This document shows, piece after piece, positions 16,198 to 25,126 of a stretch of DNA of 64,000 bases. A program made the translations under genes and the position numbers. The stretch comes from RGIG3009 sp964390295. GTDB lineage: Bacteria; Bacillota; Clostridia; Oscillospirales; Acutalibacteraceae. How positions within the stretch are numbered: the first letter of the stretch is position 1; the number at the start of each line of letters is the position of its first letter. The stretch spans positions 1 through 64,000 of the forward strand of contig CAYMHR010000001.1 in the NCBI GenBank assembly GCA_964390295.1, in the 5' to 3' direction. A model generated the notes under the pieces. That model did not search any database. It was not told the origin of the DNA and worked only from the letters and a program-made list of their open reading frames with translations.

Positions 16198-16824
16198 ATG
16201 AAGCATCCGGTCATTATCACCATCGCGCGACAATTCGGCAGCGGCGGCCACGAAATCGGTCGCCGGTTGGCAGAGTACCTCAACGTTCCCTGCTACGACA
16301 AAGAGCTGCTCACCCATGCCGCGCAGAACAGCGGCTTGTCGGAGGAGGTTCTCGCCTATTTTGACGAAAAGCCCACCAGCAGTCTGCTGTACACCCTGTC
16401 CACCGGTGCCTATTCGCTGAACGATGCCGGTCTCATGAACTATTCTATGCCGGTCAATCAGCAGGTGTTTCAGGCACAATTTGATGCCATCCGTTCACTT
16501 TCGGAAAAGGGCGCTTGCGTCATCGTCGGGCGGTGTGCCGACTACGTGCTGCAAAATTATCCCTACCTGTTCCGCGTGTTCATTCACGCCGACCTTGACA
16601 GCCGCGTGGCTCGCGTGGCGGAGCACGACGGCATCACGCCGCAGGAAGCGAAAACGCGCGTCAACCGCAGTGACAAAAAGCGCGCTAACTACTACAACTT
16701 CTATTCCGGGAAAAAATGGGGCATCGCCGGCTATTACGATCTGTGCATCAACACCAGCTCCGTCAGCTATCCCCATGCGGTGGAGCTCATCGCTCGCGCC
16801 GCGGAAATGAAATTCGACGATTGA
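16198..16824 (+). CDS. Cytidylate-kinase-like family protein
   Basis: This 208-residue P-loop protein begins IITIARQFGSGGHEIGRRLA, the Walker A variant of the cytidylate_kin2 family, and later has GRCADYVL and a lid-like segment with several Lys/Arg (RSDKKRANYY). Family members are found beside many clostridial metabolic genes, but the true substrate is unknown; the canonical Cmk has a different NMP-binding insert. It starts 36 bases after glnA with no terminator between, so it may be co-transcribed. A strong terminator follows. Confidence 0.85.
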   Translation: MKHPVIITIARQFGSGGHEIGRRLAEYLNVPCYDKELLTHAAQNSGLSEEVLAYFDEKPTSSLLYTLSTGAYSLNDAGLMNYSMPVNQQVFQAQFDAIRSLSEKGACVIVGRCADYVLQNYPYLFRVFIHADLDSRVARVAEHDGITPQEAKTRVNRSDKKRANYYNFYSGKKWGIAGYYDLCINTSSVSYPHAVELIARAAEMKFDD

Positions 16825-16848
16825 GTCGCTGAATTTCCGTTATAAAAC

Positions 16849-16885
16849 AGTCCGGGCACCGCGTTTGCGGTGCCCGGACTTTCTT
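16849..16885. terminator. Bidirectional terminator after the kinase-like gene
   Basis: A 14-bp stem (agtccgggcaccgc/gcggtgcccggact) closes a gttt loop and is followed by a T-rich tail. It separates convergent genes. Confidence 0.9.
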
Positions 16886-16893
16886 TATCGTTT

Positions 16894-18030
16894 TTACCGA
16901 TACAAATAGTAATAGCAGTTCCAGCACAAATCGTCGTATGCGTAGCTGCTATAGTTCACACTATTTGTCGAACCGCAACGGTCGCATTTTTTGGGCGATG
17001 AACAATTTGAACAGCTGCTATCGCCGTACAAACGCTTCCCACAGGTCGGACACGTATCTTTCTCGATCGCGGTTTCCACCTTGTCGATAAAGTCTTCGAT
17101 TTCCTGCTCGGTGATATCCGTTTCGTTCACGTCGCTGATTTCCACGGTATAGTCGTATTCGTATGTATGATCGATCAAAGTGAAACGGATACTGGACAAA
17201 TACCCATCCTGTACCGTAATATCCAAGCTCGCGATCTCCACCTCGTCTGCCACCTCATCCACGGCTGATCGCAGCGAACGCATTGCATTCTTGCTGAAAA
17301 GCTCCGACTCATCGGCGCGATCCAAAATATCCTCGCCGATTGCCTTAATGTTCGGCTCAAAGTGATAAACGTCGCCGTCTTTTTCAAACGACAGATACTC
17401 TTCCAGCCATTCGTCGTTGCAAAGGCAATCCCGATACAACGACTTCAGGAACGTATCCACCACGTCCGCGTCGATATCGTCCTCCAAATCGTATTCTTTG
17501 ATCAGGGCTTCCCAATCAACGCCGTCGTCCGTCAAAAACTCATCGATCATATCTATCAACTCGTCTTCGTCATATAAAACACTGACCGATGGATATTGAG
17601 AGCTATATCGGTATTGCTTACCATGCGACAGCAGATAATCAGAACCGTTATCGGACCACATCGCAACGGCTTGATACGTTTCCCGGTCCATTTTCCAGCG
17701 AATTTCGCATTCTTCGTCATCACCCGTAACGCGCACGGTCATACTTTCGGCTTTCAGCGTTTTTTCGGTTGCCGAAATCAATCCGTGAAGCGGCGTTGCC
17801 AAACCGAACCAATCGGTCAACAGCCCGGCGATCACGCCGCCGACGATCACCACGAGCGCGACGATTGCGCCGATTAACCAGCCTTTCTTTGGCTTTTTCA
17901 CCGGCTGTGGCATCGGCTGATCCGCCGCACCGGCATCCGCATCGCCCGGCGCTTGCGCAACGCCGCCGCAGCTTTGGCAAAACTGATCCTGTTCTTGCAT
18001 GGGTTCTCCGCACGTTTGACATACCTTCAT
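16894..18030 (-). CDS. Membrane protein with N- and C-terminal zinc ribbons, unknown function
   Basis: This 378-residue protein has a CxxC-x10-CxxC zinc ribbon at residues 4-22 and a Pro/Lys linker. One transmembrane helix lies at about residues 50-72. A large acidic domain follows (about 75-330), then four further Cys pairs at the end (CPTCG, CSNC, CDRCG, CWNC). The short N-terminal ribbon followed by a single helix is common in clostridial 'zinc-ribbon domain-containing' proteins. With only one helix, the C-terminal ribbons would lie outside the membrane, which is unusual for such motifs. The start ATG follows GAGGAG. It is divergent from a small HTH regulator, which may control it. Confidence 0.7.
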   Translation of the reverse strand: MKVCQTCGEPMQEQDQFCQSCGGVAQAPGDADAGAADQPMPQPVKKPKKGWLIGAIVALVVIVGGVIAGLLTDWFGLATPLHGLISATEKTLKAESMTVRVTGDDEECEIRWKMDRETYQAVAMWSDNGSDYLLSHGKQYRYSSQYPSVSVLYDEDELIDMIDEFLTDDGVDWEALIKEYDLEDDIDADVVDTFLKSLYRDCLCNDEWLEEYLSFEKDGDVYHFEPNIKAIGEDILDRADESELFSKNAMRSLRSAVDEVADEVEIASLDITVQDGYLSSIRFTLIDHTYEYDYTVEISDVNETDITEQEIEDFIDKVETAIEKDTCPTCGKRLYGDSSCSNCSSPKKCDRCGSTNSVNYSSYAYDDLCWNCYYYLYR

Positions 18031-18063
18031 TTTACTATAACTCCTCTCACTATTTGTTTATAT

Positions 18064-18103
18064 AAGTATATACTTAATTATGTGAATTGTCAAGTATATA
18101 TAT
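18064..18103. promoter_or_regulatory. Candidate operator between the zinc-ribbon gene and the HTH gene
   Basis: A perfect 12-bp palindrome aagtatatactt (18064-18075) is followed by a second, partial copy aagtatatatat (18092-18103), in a very A/T-rich divergent promoter region. The small HTH protein encoded next door is the obvious candidate to bind it. Confidence 0.5.
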
Positions 18104-18136
18104 CTTTATTAAAATATATACAGGAGGCGTAGCCCT

Positions 18137-18337
18137 ATGATCCGAATTACCCTGGATACCCTCTTGGCACAACAGGGAATCAGCCGCTATGAGTTGGCCA
18201 AGCGCACCGGTATTCAATATCAAATTATCGATAACTACTATAAAAACCGCGTCAAGCGATACGACGGATACGTACTGGAGCGCATCTGTAGCACTCTGGA
18301 TTGCACGATTAGCGACGTATTGGAATATAAACGATAA
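18137..18337 (+). CDS. Small XRE/Cro-type HTH transcriptional regulator (YozG-like)
   Basis: This 66-residue protein is a single helix-turn-helix domain (about residues 8-60: ISRYELAKRTG... as recognition unit, then TLDCTISDVLEY). It has the length and end typical of the YozG/Cro-C1 minimal repressors. The ATG follows AGGAGG. It is divergent from the zinc-ribbon membrane protein, and the palindromes between them suggest autoregulation and control of that gene. Confidence 0.88.
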   Translation: MIRITLDTLLAQQGISRYELAKRTGIQYQIIDNYYKNRVKRYDGYVLERICSTLDCTISDVLEYKR

Positions 18338-18365
18338 GACCGCCGAAAGCTCGGCGGTCTTTGTA
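18336..18365. terminator. Bidirectional terminator
   Basis: An 11-bp stem (aagaccgccga/tcggcggtctt) with loop aagc lies between the HTH gene and the convergent mtaB. Confidence 0.85.
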
Positions 18366-18367
18366 TT

Positions 18368-19663
18368 TTATTCGGCAACCGTTCCCACACAGACGTTATT
18401 TTCGTATCCGGTGATTTTCACCCTGCACGGCACCCCTTCTGTGCCACCGACCACCAGTACCGGAACGTACGTGTCGGTGTAACCCTCCAGCCGTCCGTCG
18501 GGCTGTTCCGTTTCCGGGAGCACCGTTACCGTTTGTCCCACCAGCGATCGTTCATACGCCTCACGGCTTTGCTCTGCGGCAGTAATCAGCTCGCGGTTGC
18601 GCCGCAGTTTTTCGGCATTCGACACCTGGTCGGGCGCTTTGGCGGCCGGTGTTCCGGCGCGACGCGAATACGGGAAGCCGTGCACACGCGAAAATCCGAT
18701 CTCGCGTACAAACGCCAGTGAAGCCGCAAATTCCTCGGCGGTTTCGCCGGGAAAACCCACCATCACGTCGGTGGTCAGGGCACAGCCGGGGAACGTCGTA
18801 CGCAATCGATCACACAACGCACGGTATTCTTCCGCCGTATAGTGACGATTCATCCGTTTGAGCGTCGCATCGCAACCGCTCTGCAACGCCAGATGAAACT
18901 GCGGACACAGCTTTTTGCACGCTGCCAACCGTTTCAGCACCTCGTTGGTCAGGTGATCCGGCTCGATGGAGCCCAATCGCACCCGGCAAATCCCTTCCGG
19001 TGCGGCGGCAACCTCCACCGCGTCGCAAATCGACCGTCCCGTATCCTTGCCGTAGGCGGTCAGGTTGATACCTACCAGCACGATCTCGCGATAGCCGCGC
19101 TGTGCCAGCGCCTCCACCTCGGCCGCCAGCTCGGTCAGCGGCTTCGAGCGTACCCGACCACGTGCGTACGGAATAATGCAATACGAGCAGAAGCGATCGC
19201 ATCCGTCCTCAATTTTCACAAAGGCGCGCGTGCGCCCCTGAAATTCGCAAATCGATAGGCTTTCGTACTCGCGCGAGTGCGGTGCGATTGCCACCACGCG
19301 CCGCCGCTCACGAAACCACTGTGCCAGACGGTCGGGGAGCTCGCGGCGTGCCGCATTGCCCAGAATAATATCCGGTTCCGGCAATGCTTCGGCACCGTCG
19401 GGAAACGCCTGCGGAAAACACCCCGTCAGCACCAGCACCGCCTGCGGATTGTCGCGGCGGATGCGGCGCAACAGCTGGCGTAGCTTGCGGTCACTTTCAC
19501 CCGTGACAGTGCAGGAGTTAATCACCAACACCGCCTCCCCTACGTCAGGCTGACCCGGCGTAAATTCGGCGGTTTCATAATCCGCCTCCTCCAGCAAGCG
19601 ACGCATCGCCTGCGTTTCATACTGATTCACCTTACAGCCCAAGGTGTGAAACCATGCTTTCAT
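18368..19663 (-). CDS. mtaB: tRNA t6A37 methylthiotransferase
   Basis: This 431-residue radical-SAM enzyme converts N6-threonylcarbamoyladenosine at position 37 of tRNA to the 2-methylthio form. The N-terminal UPF0004 domain begins MKAWFHTLGCKVNQYET, which marks the MtaB subgroup. Three cysteines bind the second cluster, and the radical SAM motif CDRFCSYCIIPYARG is at about residues 142-156. A TRAM domain forms the C-terminus (QTVTVLPET onward). Its ATG overlaps the stop of the AraC regulator gene by four bases (ATGA). Confidence 0.95.
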   Translation of the reverse strand: MKAWFHTLGCKVNQYETQAMRRLLEEADYETAEFTPGQPDVGEAVLVINSCTVTGESDRKLRQLLRRIRRDNPQAVLVLTGCFPQAFPDGAEALPEPDIILGNAARRELPDRLAQWFRERRRVVAIAPHSREYESLSICEFQGRTRAFVKIEDGCDRFCSYCIIPYARGRVRSKPLTELAAEVEALAQRGYREIVLVGINLTAYGKDTGRSICDAVEVAAAPEGICRVRLGSIEPDHLTNEVLKRLAACKKLCPQFHLALQSGCDATLKRMNRHYTAEEYRALCDRLRTTFPGCALTTDVMVGFPGETAEEFAASLAFVREIGFSRVHGFPYSRRAGTPAAKAPDQVSNAEKLRRNRELITAAEQSREAYERSLVGQTVTVLPETEQPDGRLEGYTDTYVPVLVVGGTEGVPCRVKITGYENNVCVGTVAE

Positions 19664-20514
19664 CGTACCTCTCCCTCCTGCTGTCGCCGCCGATATTCCC
19701 GCGGCGGACAGCCGTACAGCCTGCGAAACAGGCGGCTGAAATACAGCGGATTATCATAGCCCGACAGCCGTGCCGCCTCTCCGACGGGACAATCCGTCGT
19801 ACTGAGAAGCTCGCGTGCTTTCATCATGCGGATATTCATCAAATATTGCTGTGGTGAAACGCCCATTTGCCGACGAAACAGTCGCGAAAACCAGCAAACC
19901 TCCACGTGAAATTGCTGCGCCAGCTCGGCCACCGTCAACGGTTCGGCAAAGCGACGCTCCATTTCGCGCACCGCCTTTTCGATCATGGCGGATCGCGGTC
20001 GGCTGGTGTGCGATTCGCGGTCACGCCGCGCCATGCGTACCATGAGCTCCTGCACCAACACCGCCGTCAGCTCATCGCCCAGCGGTCGCTTGAGCTGTAG
20101 CTCGCGGACGATCGCTTCCCACAGCTCCCGGTACCGCGATTCGACCCCGGCCGACACCACGGTACCACCGCAAAGGCCGCACCGCTCCACGGTTTCCGCT
20201 GCCGCCGTGCCGGTAAAATGCACCCAATACACGTCGGGGTTGTCCTCCAGACGGTAACGATATTCCTGCGTCTCGCCGGGGCAATACAGCACGGCGCCGC
20301 CCTCGTTGACCGTGTGCCACGCGCCGCCAAGGCAAAACTGCGCCGAACCACCGGCAACGTAAAGCAACTGATAATCAGGGCGTCCCTGCGGACGGAAGGT
20401 GTGAAACTGCGCCATCTGCACAAACCGATAATGGCCGGCACTCATCACCAAAAACGGTGCTTCGTACGGCGGCAATTCGCCGTCCGGCACCAAATATCCC
20501 GAATGACTGATCAT
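19660..20514 (-). CDS. AraC-family transcriptional regulator (divergent from lacZ)
   Basis: The 284-residue protein has an N-terminal cupin-type sensor (about residues 20-160) and a C-terminal double HTH of the AraC/XylS type (about 180-275, with LTVAELAQQFHVEVCWFSRLFRR and the ending YFSRLFRRLYGCPPREYRR). Such proteins usually activate sugar-use genes in response to a ligand. The ATG has GGAGG 7 bases upstream. It is divergent from the LacZ gene, whose promoter has a good -10 but a poor -35, consistent with activator dependence. Its stop codon overlaps the start of mtaB, an odd pairing that puts a tRNA-modification gene under the same transcript. Confidence 0.9.
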   Translation of the reverse strand: MISHSGYLVPDGELPPYEAPFLVMSAGHYRFVQMAQFHTFRPQGRPDYQLLYVAGGSAQFCLGGAWHTVNEGGAVLYCPGETQEYRYRLEDNPDVYWVHFTGTAAAETVERCGLCGGTVVSAGVESRYRELWEAIVRELQLKRPLGDELTAVLVQELMVRMARRDRESHTSRPRSAMIEKAVREMERRFAEPLTVAELAQQFHVEVCWFSRLFRRQMGVSPQQYLMNIRMMKARELLSTTDCPVGEAARLSGYDNPLYFSRLFRRLYGCPPREYRRRQQEGEVR

Positions 20515-20599
20515 GCTGTCACCTCCCGCACAGGCAGTATACCAAATTTTTCTCCGCTTGTAAATACCGATTTGTGCATATTTTGGTCAAACGCGCCTA

Positions 20600-20628
20600 T
20601 GGGAAACCACCGCCGTATCCGTTATACT
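20600..20628 (+). promoter_or_regulatory. Likely activator-dependent promoter of lacZ
   Basis: A good -10 (TATACT at 20623-20628) has no recognisable -35 hexamer 17 bases upstream (tgggaa). This layout often depends on an activator, here probably the divergent AraC-type protein. Confidence 0.45.
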
Positions 20629-20650
20629 GAAAGAAAAAGGAGTGAGTGCT

Positions 20651-23600
20651 ATGCTGTTTCCCCATTATTATGAGGACGCTTCGACCCTGCACGTCGGCAC
20701 CTTGCCGCCGCGCGCCTACTACGTTCCGTTCGGAAACGCCTCGGCGGACGCCGTCCGCGACGATCGCACGGCATCCGACCGATTTTTGCTGTTGAGCGGC
20801 ACGTGGGATTTCGCCTATTATCCCGATGTACGCGACGTTACCGAGCCGTTCTGGGGCAACGCCGATCGATCCGATTTTCGGCCGTTGCCGGTACCGTCGG
20901 TGTGGCAACGCCACGGCTACGACCAAAACCAGTATACCAACATCAACTATCCCATTCCCTACGATCCGCCCTACGTGCCGCTGGCCAATCCCTGCGGTGC
21001 CTACTACCGCACCTTTTCCGTCAGCCGGGAACAGCTCGCTCTGCGTTGCTATCTCAACTTTGAGGGCGTGGATTCCTGTCTGGCCGTTTGGGTGAACGGC
21101 GTGCCGATCGGATATAGCCAGGTGTCCCACTGCACCAGCGAATGGGATATCACCGAGCACCTGCACGAAGGCGAAAACGAGCTGGCCGTCATGGTGTTGA
21201 AATGGTGCGACGGCACCTATCTGGAGGATCAGGACAAGTTCCGCTCCTCCGGCATTTTCCGCGACGTCTACTTGCTGTTCCGCCCGACCGACCACGTGCG
21301 CGATTTCACCGTGACCACCCCCCTGAACGCCGAGCTGACAGCGGCAGAGGTGAAAATCGTCCCCACGTTCAGCGGCGAACCGATTCCCGTTACCTACACG
21401 CTGACCGATGCCGACGGTGCCATGGTAGCCACCGCCGTTTCGGATCAGGCAGTCACGTTGCCGGTTGCGAACCCGGTGCTGTGGAACGCCGAAGCACCCT
21501 ATCTGTACACGCTCACCATGGACACCGCCGACGAGCACGTCGCCATTGCTGTAGGCATCCGCGAGATACATACCAAAGACGGCGTGCTGTATATCAATGG
21601 GCAGAATGTCACTTTTCACGGCGTTAATCGTCACGACAGCGATCCCGTCACCGGGCCGGCCGTTTCGGTGGAACAGGTGATGACCGACCTGCGGTTGATG
21701 AAGGAGCACAACGTCAACGCCATTCGCACCAGCCACTATCCCAACGCGCCGTGGATGCCGGAGCTGTGCGACCGCTACGGCTTCTACGTGGTGGACGAGG
21801 GCGATTTGGAAAGCCACGGCACCATTTTCCTGTACAAGGGCGAGGATCAATTTAACCAGGCCACCAACGACCCGCAATTCTACGATGCGATTTTGGATCG
21901 TGCGGCGCGGCTGTATCACCGTGATAAAAACCATCCCTGTGTGGTCATCTGGTCCATCGGCAACGAATCCGGCTGTGGCAAAGCCGCCACCGATGCATGG
22001 ACCTGGCTGAAAAACACCGACCCCACGCGTCTGACACATTACGAGACCTGCGACGAGTTCCGCGCGTTCCCGTATCCGGAGGAGGACGCGGTTGCACCCA
22101 ACTTTCCGGCGCTGGATTTGTACAGCCGTATGTACTCCTCACCCGATTTTATGCGGGAAAATATGCGCCTGCAGTCCGCCCTGCCACCGGAGGAGCGCAA
22201 GCCCTTCATTCTGTGCGAATACTGTCACGCCATGGGCAACGGGCCCGGCGATTTGGAGGATTACCAGCAGCTATTCATGGAGCACGACGGTCTGTGCGGC
22301 GGCTTCGTGTGGGAATGGTGTGACCACGCCCAGTACGACGGGATCGCACCCGACGGTCGTCCCCGATATCTCTACGGCGGTGACTCCGGCGAATTTCCGC
22401 ACGATGGAAACTTCTGCATGGACGGTCTGGTCTACCCCGACCGCCGACCGCATACCGGCCTGAAGGAACTGAAAAACGTCCTGCGCCCGGCACGTATTCA
22501 TCAAAACGAGCTCGGCAATTTTATCATTCGCAACCTGCTGGATTTCACCGAGCTAGCCGACTATCTGACCGTCACCTACGAGCTGACGCAGGACGGCAAC
22601 GTCATCGCCACCGGCGCCATTCCGCAGGAAGCGTTGCACGTAGCACCACACGGTAGCGCCGTTCTGCCACTGGCGTTCACAATACCCGAAAGCGGGCATT
22701 GCCGCGTGCGGTTCCTGATGTGGCGCAAGCACGCCACATCGCTGTGCGCCGCCGGAGACGAGTTGGGCTTTGAAGAAATCGTGCTGCGCCCCTTTGCGGC
22801 ACGCCCGGCGCACGCCGCCGCGGGCAAGGCTCCCACCGTTTCGGAAGACGGGCGCCGGCTTTCCATCAACGGTGACGGCTTCCACTATAGCTACGACTGC
22901 GACGTCGGCTTGTTTGCTTCGCTGGTCAAGAACGGCACCGACCGCCTGAATGAGCCGATGAGCTATGCCGTTTGGCGCGCTCCCACCGACAACGAGCGGT
23001 TTGTGCGTACGCAATGGGTCGAACAGCGCTACGATCGTCTGACGGCACGCGCTTATGAGACCACCCACGAGATCGTCGGAAACACGTTGCACCTGCACAC
23101 GGTCTGGTCGATGGCTGGCGTATCGCGCAACCCCCTGCTGCGCGGAAGCACGGAATGGATCGTTTATCCCGACGGTGCCGTAGAGATGAAGATGGAGGTC
23201 AACAAGCACCTGCACACGCCGTTCCTGCCGCGCTTCGGCATCACCCTGCCGCTCCCGAAATCGGCGGACACCGTGCGCTATTGCGGTCGCGGTCCCACGG
23301 AAAACTACGTGGACAAGCGTCACGCCACGTGGTTCGGACGGTTTGAAAGCACCGTTGCCGACCAACACGAGGATTATCTGTTCCCGCAGGAAAACGGCAA
23401 CCACACCGAGTGCGAATGGGTCACGCTCGGCGGCCTGACGGTGAAGCACGGAATGGATCGTTTATCCCGACGGTGCCGTAGAGATGAAGATGGAGGTCAA
23501 CAAGCACCTGCACACGCCGTTCCTGCCGCGCTTCGGCATCACCCTGCCGCTCCCGAAATCGGCGGACACCGTGCGCTATTGCGGTCGCGGTCCCACGGAA

Positions 23601-23963
23601 AACTACGTGGACAAGCGTCACGCCACGTGGTTCGGACGGTTTGAAAGCACCGTTGCCGACCAACACGAGGATTATCTGTTCCCGCAGGAAAACGGCAACC
23701 ACACCGAGTGCGAATGGGTCACGCTCGGCGGCCTGACGGTGGAAGCAACCGCACGTCCCTTCAGCTTCACAGTTTCGCCGTATACGGTAGAGGAACTGAC
23801 TCGTGCCGATCATCCGTTTGATCTGCACGAAAGCGACAGCACCATTTTGCATCTGGATTTCATGCAGAGCGGCGTCGGTTCCAACAGTTGTGGTCCGGAG
23901 CTGTCCTCACGTTGGCGTCTGAACGCCCGTCATTTCACCTTCTCCCTGCTGTTCCGTCTGTAA
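20651..23963 (+). pseudogene. lacZ: GH2 beta-galactosidase (LacZ type) disrupted by a 298-bp tandem duplication
   Basis: The ATG at 20651 follows AGGAG by 8 bases. The N-terminal GH2 sugar-binding, Ig-like and TIM-barrel domains are intact, with the acid/base Glu439 in WSIGNESG and the nucleophile Glu523 in LCEYCHAMGN. In the C-terminal Bgal-small domain, bases 23145-23442 are repeated as 23443-23740. Because 298 is not a multiple of three, reading enters the second copy out of frame and stops at 23644. Removing one copy gives an unbroken 1004-residue LacZ ending at 23963, the normal family length. The duplication is therefore recent or an assembly artefact. If real, the enzyme lacks its C-terminal domain. 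No signal peptide, so cytosolic. Confidence 0.9.
23145..23740. repeat. 298-bp tandem direct repeat inside lacZ
   Basis: Copy 1 is 23145-23442 and copy 2 is 23443-23740; I see no differences between them. The two outer boundaries share ggaagca, which suggests microhomology, although the inner junction lacks one G of that motif. Confidence 0.95.
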
Positions 23964-23973
23964 ACGGTATAAG

Positions 23974-24006
23974 AAAAGTCCCGACATCGCAATGTCGGGA
24001 CTTTTT
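23974..24006. terminator. Bidirectional terminator after lacZ
   Basis: A 14-bp stem (aaaagtcccgacat/atgtcgggactttt) with a four-base loop lies between convergent genes. Confidence 0.9.
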
Positions 24007-24028
24007 GTTGCCTTTGTTGTCGCCTGCG

Positions 24029-24508
24029 TTACTCTTGAGTCTTGGCAGCTTTGACACCGCGGACCAGATAGTACAAGATCCAGCCGGCAAATAGCACACG
24101 CACCACCGTAACCAGCAAATCCATCGTTCCACCGGTAACGTGCGCCTGATAGGCGGCAAAGCACAGCCAGCCGAGCAAAACGGCGCAATCCACGGCAAAC
24201 GTCACCAGCGCCACCGTCATCCAACCGCGCCGCCGCTTGCAAAGCAGCCAGCACAGGAAATACAGACACAGCGATGCCGCCAGCAATACGCTCGCCAAAA
24301 CCATCAGATACAACTGCTGCTCCGGGCTGTAATACACTCCCAAAAACAGGCTCAACGCCAGTTCGGGGATGGCCGCGGTAAACAAAAACACGGTTTCCGA
24401 TTTCATCAGCACCACCGTTGCCAGGTTAGCGACGGTCAAAAACAGCATGATCAGCAAGCCCGATCGCGCCTTGGCGTAAGTATCCTGCCACACGTTTTGC
24501 TTTTCCAC
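24029..24508 (-). CDS. Hypothetical membrane protein with four to five spans
   Basis: This 159-residue protein is almost entirely hydrophobic after a 15-residue polar start. Spans lie at about 17-35, 40-58, 65-88, 95-118 and 125-148, with basic residues (CKRRRGW) in one loop and a basic C-terminus. I do not recognise the family. The GTG start (24506-24508) has GGAGG 7 bases upstream and lies 3 bases after the mntP stop codon, so the two genes form a unit. It is followed by a terminator shared with lacZ. Confidence 0.7.
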   Translation of the reverse strand: MEKQNVWQDTYAKARSGLLIMLFLTVANLATVVLMKSETVFLFTAAIPELALSLFLGVYYSPEQQLYLMVLASVLLAASLCLYFLCWLLCKRRRGWMTVALVTFAVDCAVLLGWLCFAAYQAHVTGGTMDLLVTVVRVLFAGWILYYLVRGVKAAKTQE

Positions 24509-24511
24509 AAG

Positions 24512-25096
24512 TTAACCTCCCAACAGGTGCTCACACAAAATTTTAATACCGATACCGATCAGCACAATGCCGCCGACGATCTCAGCCCGTTTTCCGTATC
24601 GATTGCCGGTGCGACAACCAAGCCAAACGCCGATGAGACAAATCACAAAGGTGATTGCCGCAATCACGGCACAGCAAATCAAATAGCCGTACCACGGCTC
24701 CAACAAACCGGTGCGCCCCAAGGCCATGGCCACGCCGACCGCCATGGCATCCACGCTGGTCGCCAACGCCATGGTCAGCAAAGTGCCCCAGTGCGTGGGA
24801 TCGCCTTCAGCCGCTTCTTCCTCGCCGCGAATCGCCTCCCACAGCATTTTGCCACCGATAAACGCCAACAAAACGAAGGCGACCCAGTGATCGAAGGCCT
24901 GAATTTGCGCGGCGAACAGCCCGGCAACCAGATAGCCGGTCATCGGCATCAGCCCCTGAAACACACCGAAGGCACCGGCGATGCGGCAGGCTTGCCGCGG
25001 GGTGGCGTGTCCCAACACGATGCCATTGCTGATAGACACGGCAAAAGCATCCATGGAAAGGCCGATTGCCGTCAACAGTAACGTTAATACGTCCAT
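24512..25096 (-). CDS. mntP: Manganese efflux pump MntP
   Basis: This 194-residue six-span membrane protein has two inverted halves, each with an acidic motif: LSMDAFAVSISNG near the N-terminus and ATSVDAMAVGVAMA at about residue 110. This internal repeat is the signature of MntP Mn2+ exporters, and the length fits. The ATG lies only about 30 bases after the upstream GH16 gene, so there is no room for the yybP-ykoY manganese riboswitch that often precedes mntP. It probably reads from the GH16 promoter or from a site inside that gene. Confidence 0.93.
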   Translation of the reverse strand: MDVLTLLLTAIGLSMDAFAVSISNGIVLGHATPRQACRIAGAFGVFQGLMPMTGYLVAGLFAAQIQAFDHWVAFVLLAFIGGKMLWEAIRGEEEAAEGDPTHWGTLLTMALATSVDAMAVGVAMALGRTGLLEPWYGYLICCAVIAAITFVICLIGVWLGCRTGNRYGKRAEIVGGIVLIGIGIKILCEHLLGG

Positions 25097-25126
25097 AGTA
25101 AAGCGAAAACCTCTTTTACGTTACAA

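Noticed and set aside
25097..25126. yybP-ykoY manganese riboswitch ahead of mntP
   Set aside because: Only 30 bases separate mntP from the upstream gene; the element needs about 100.
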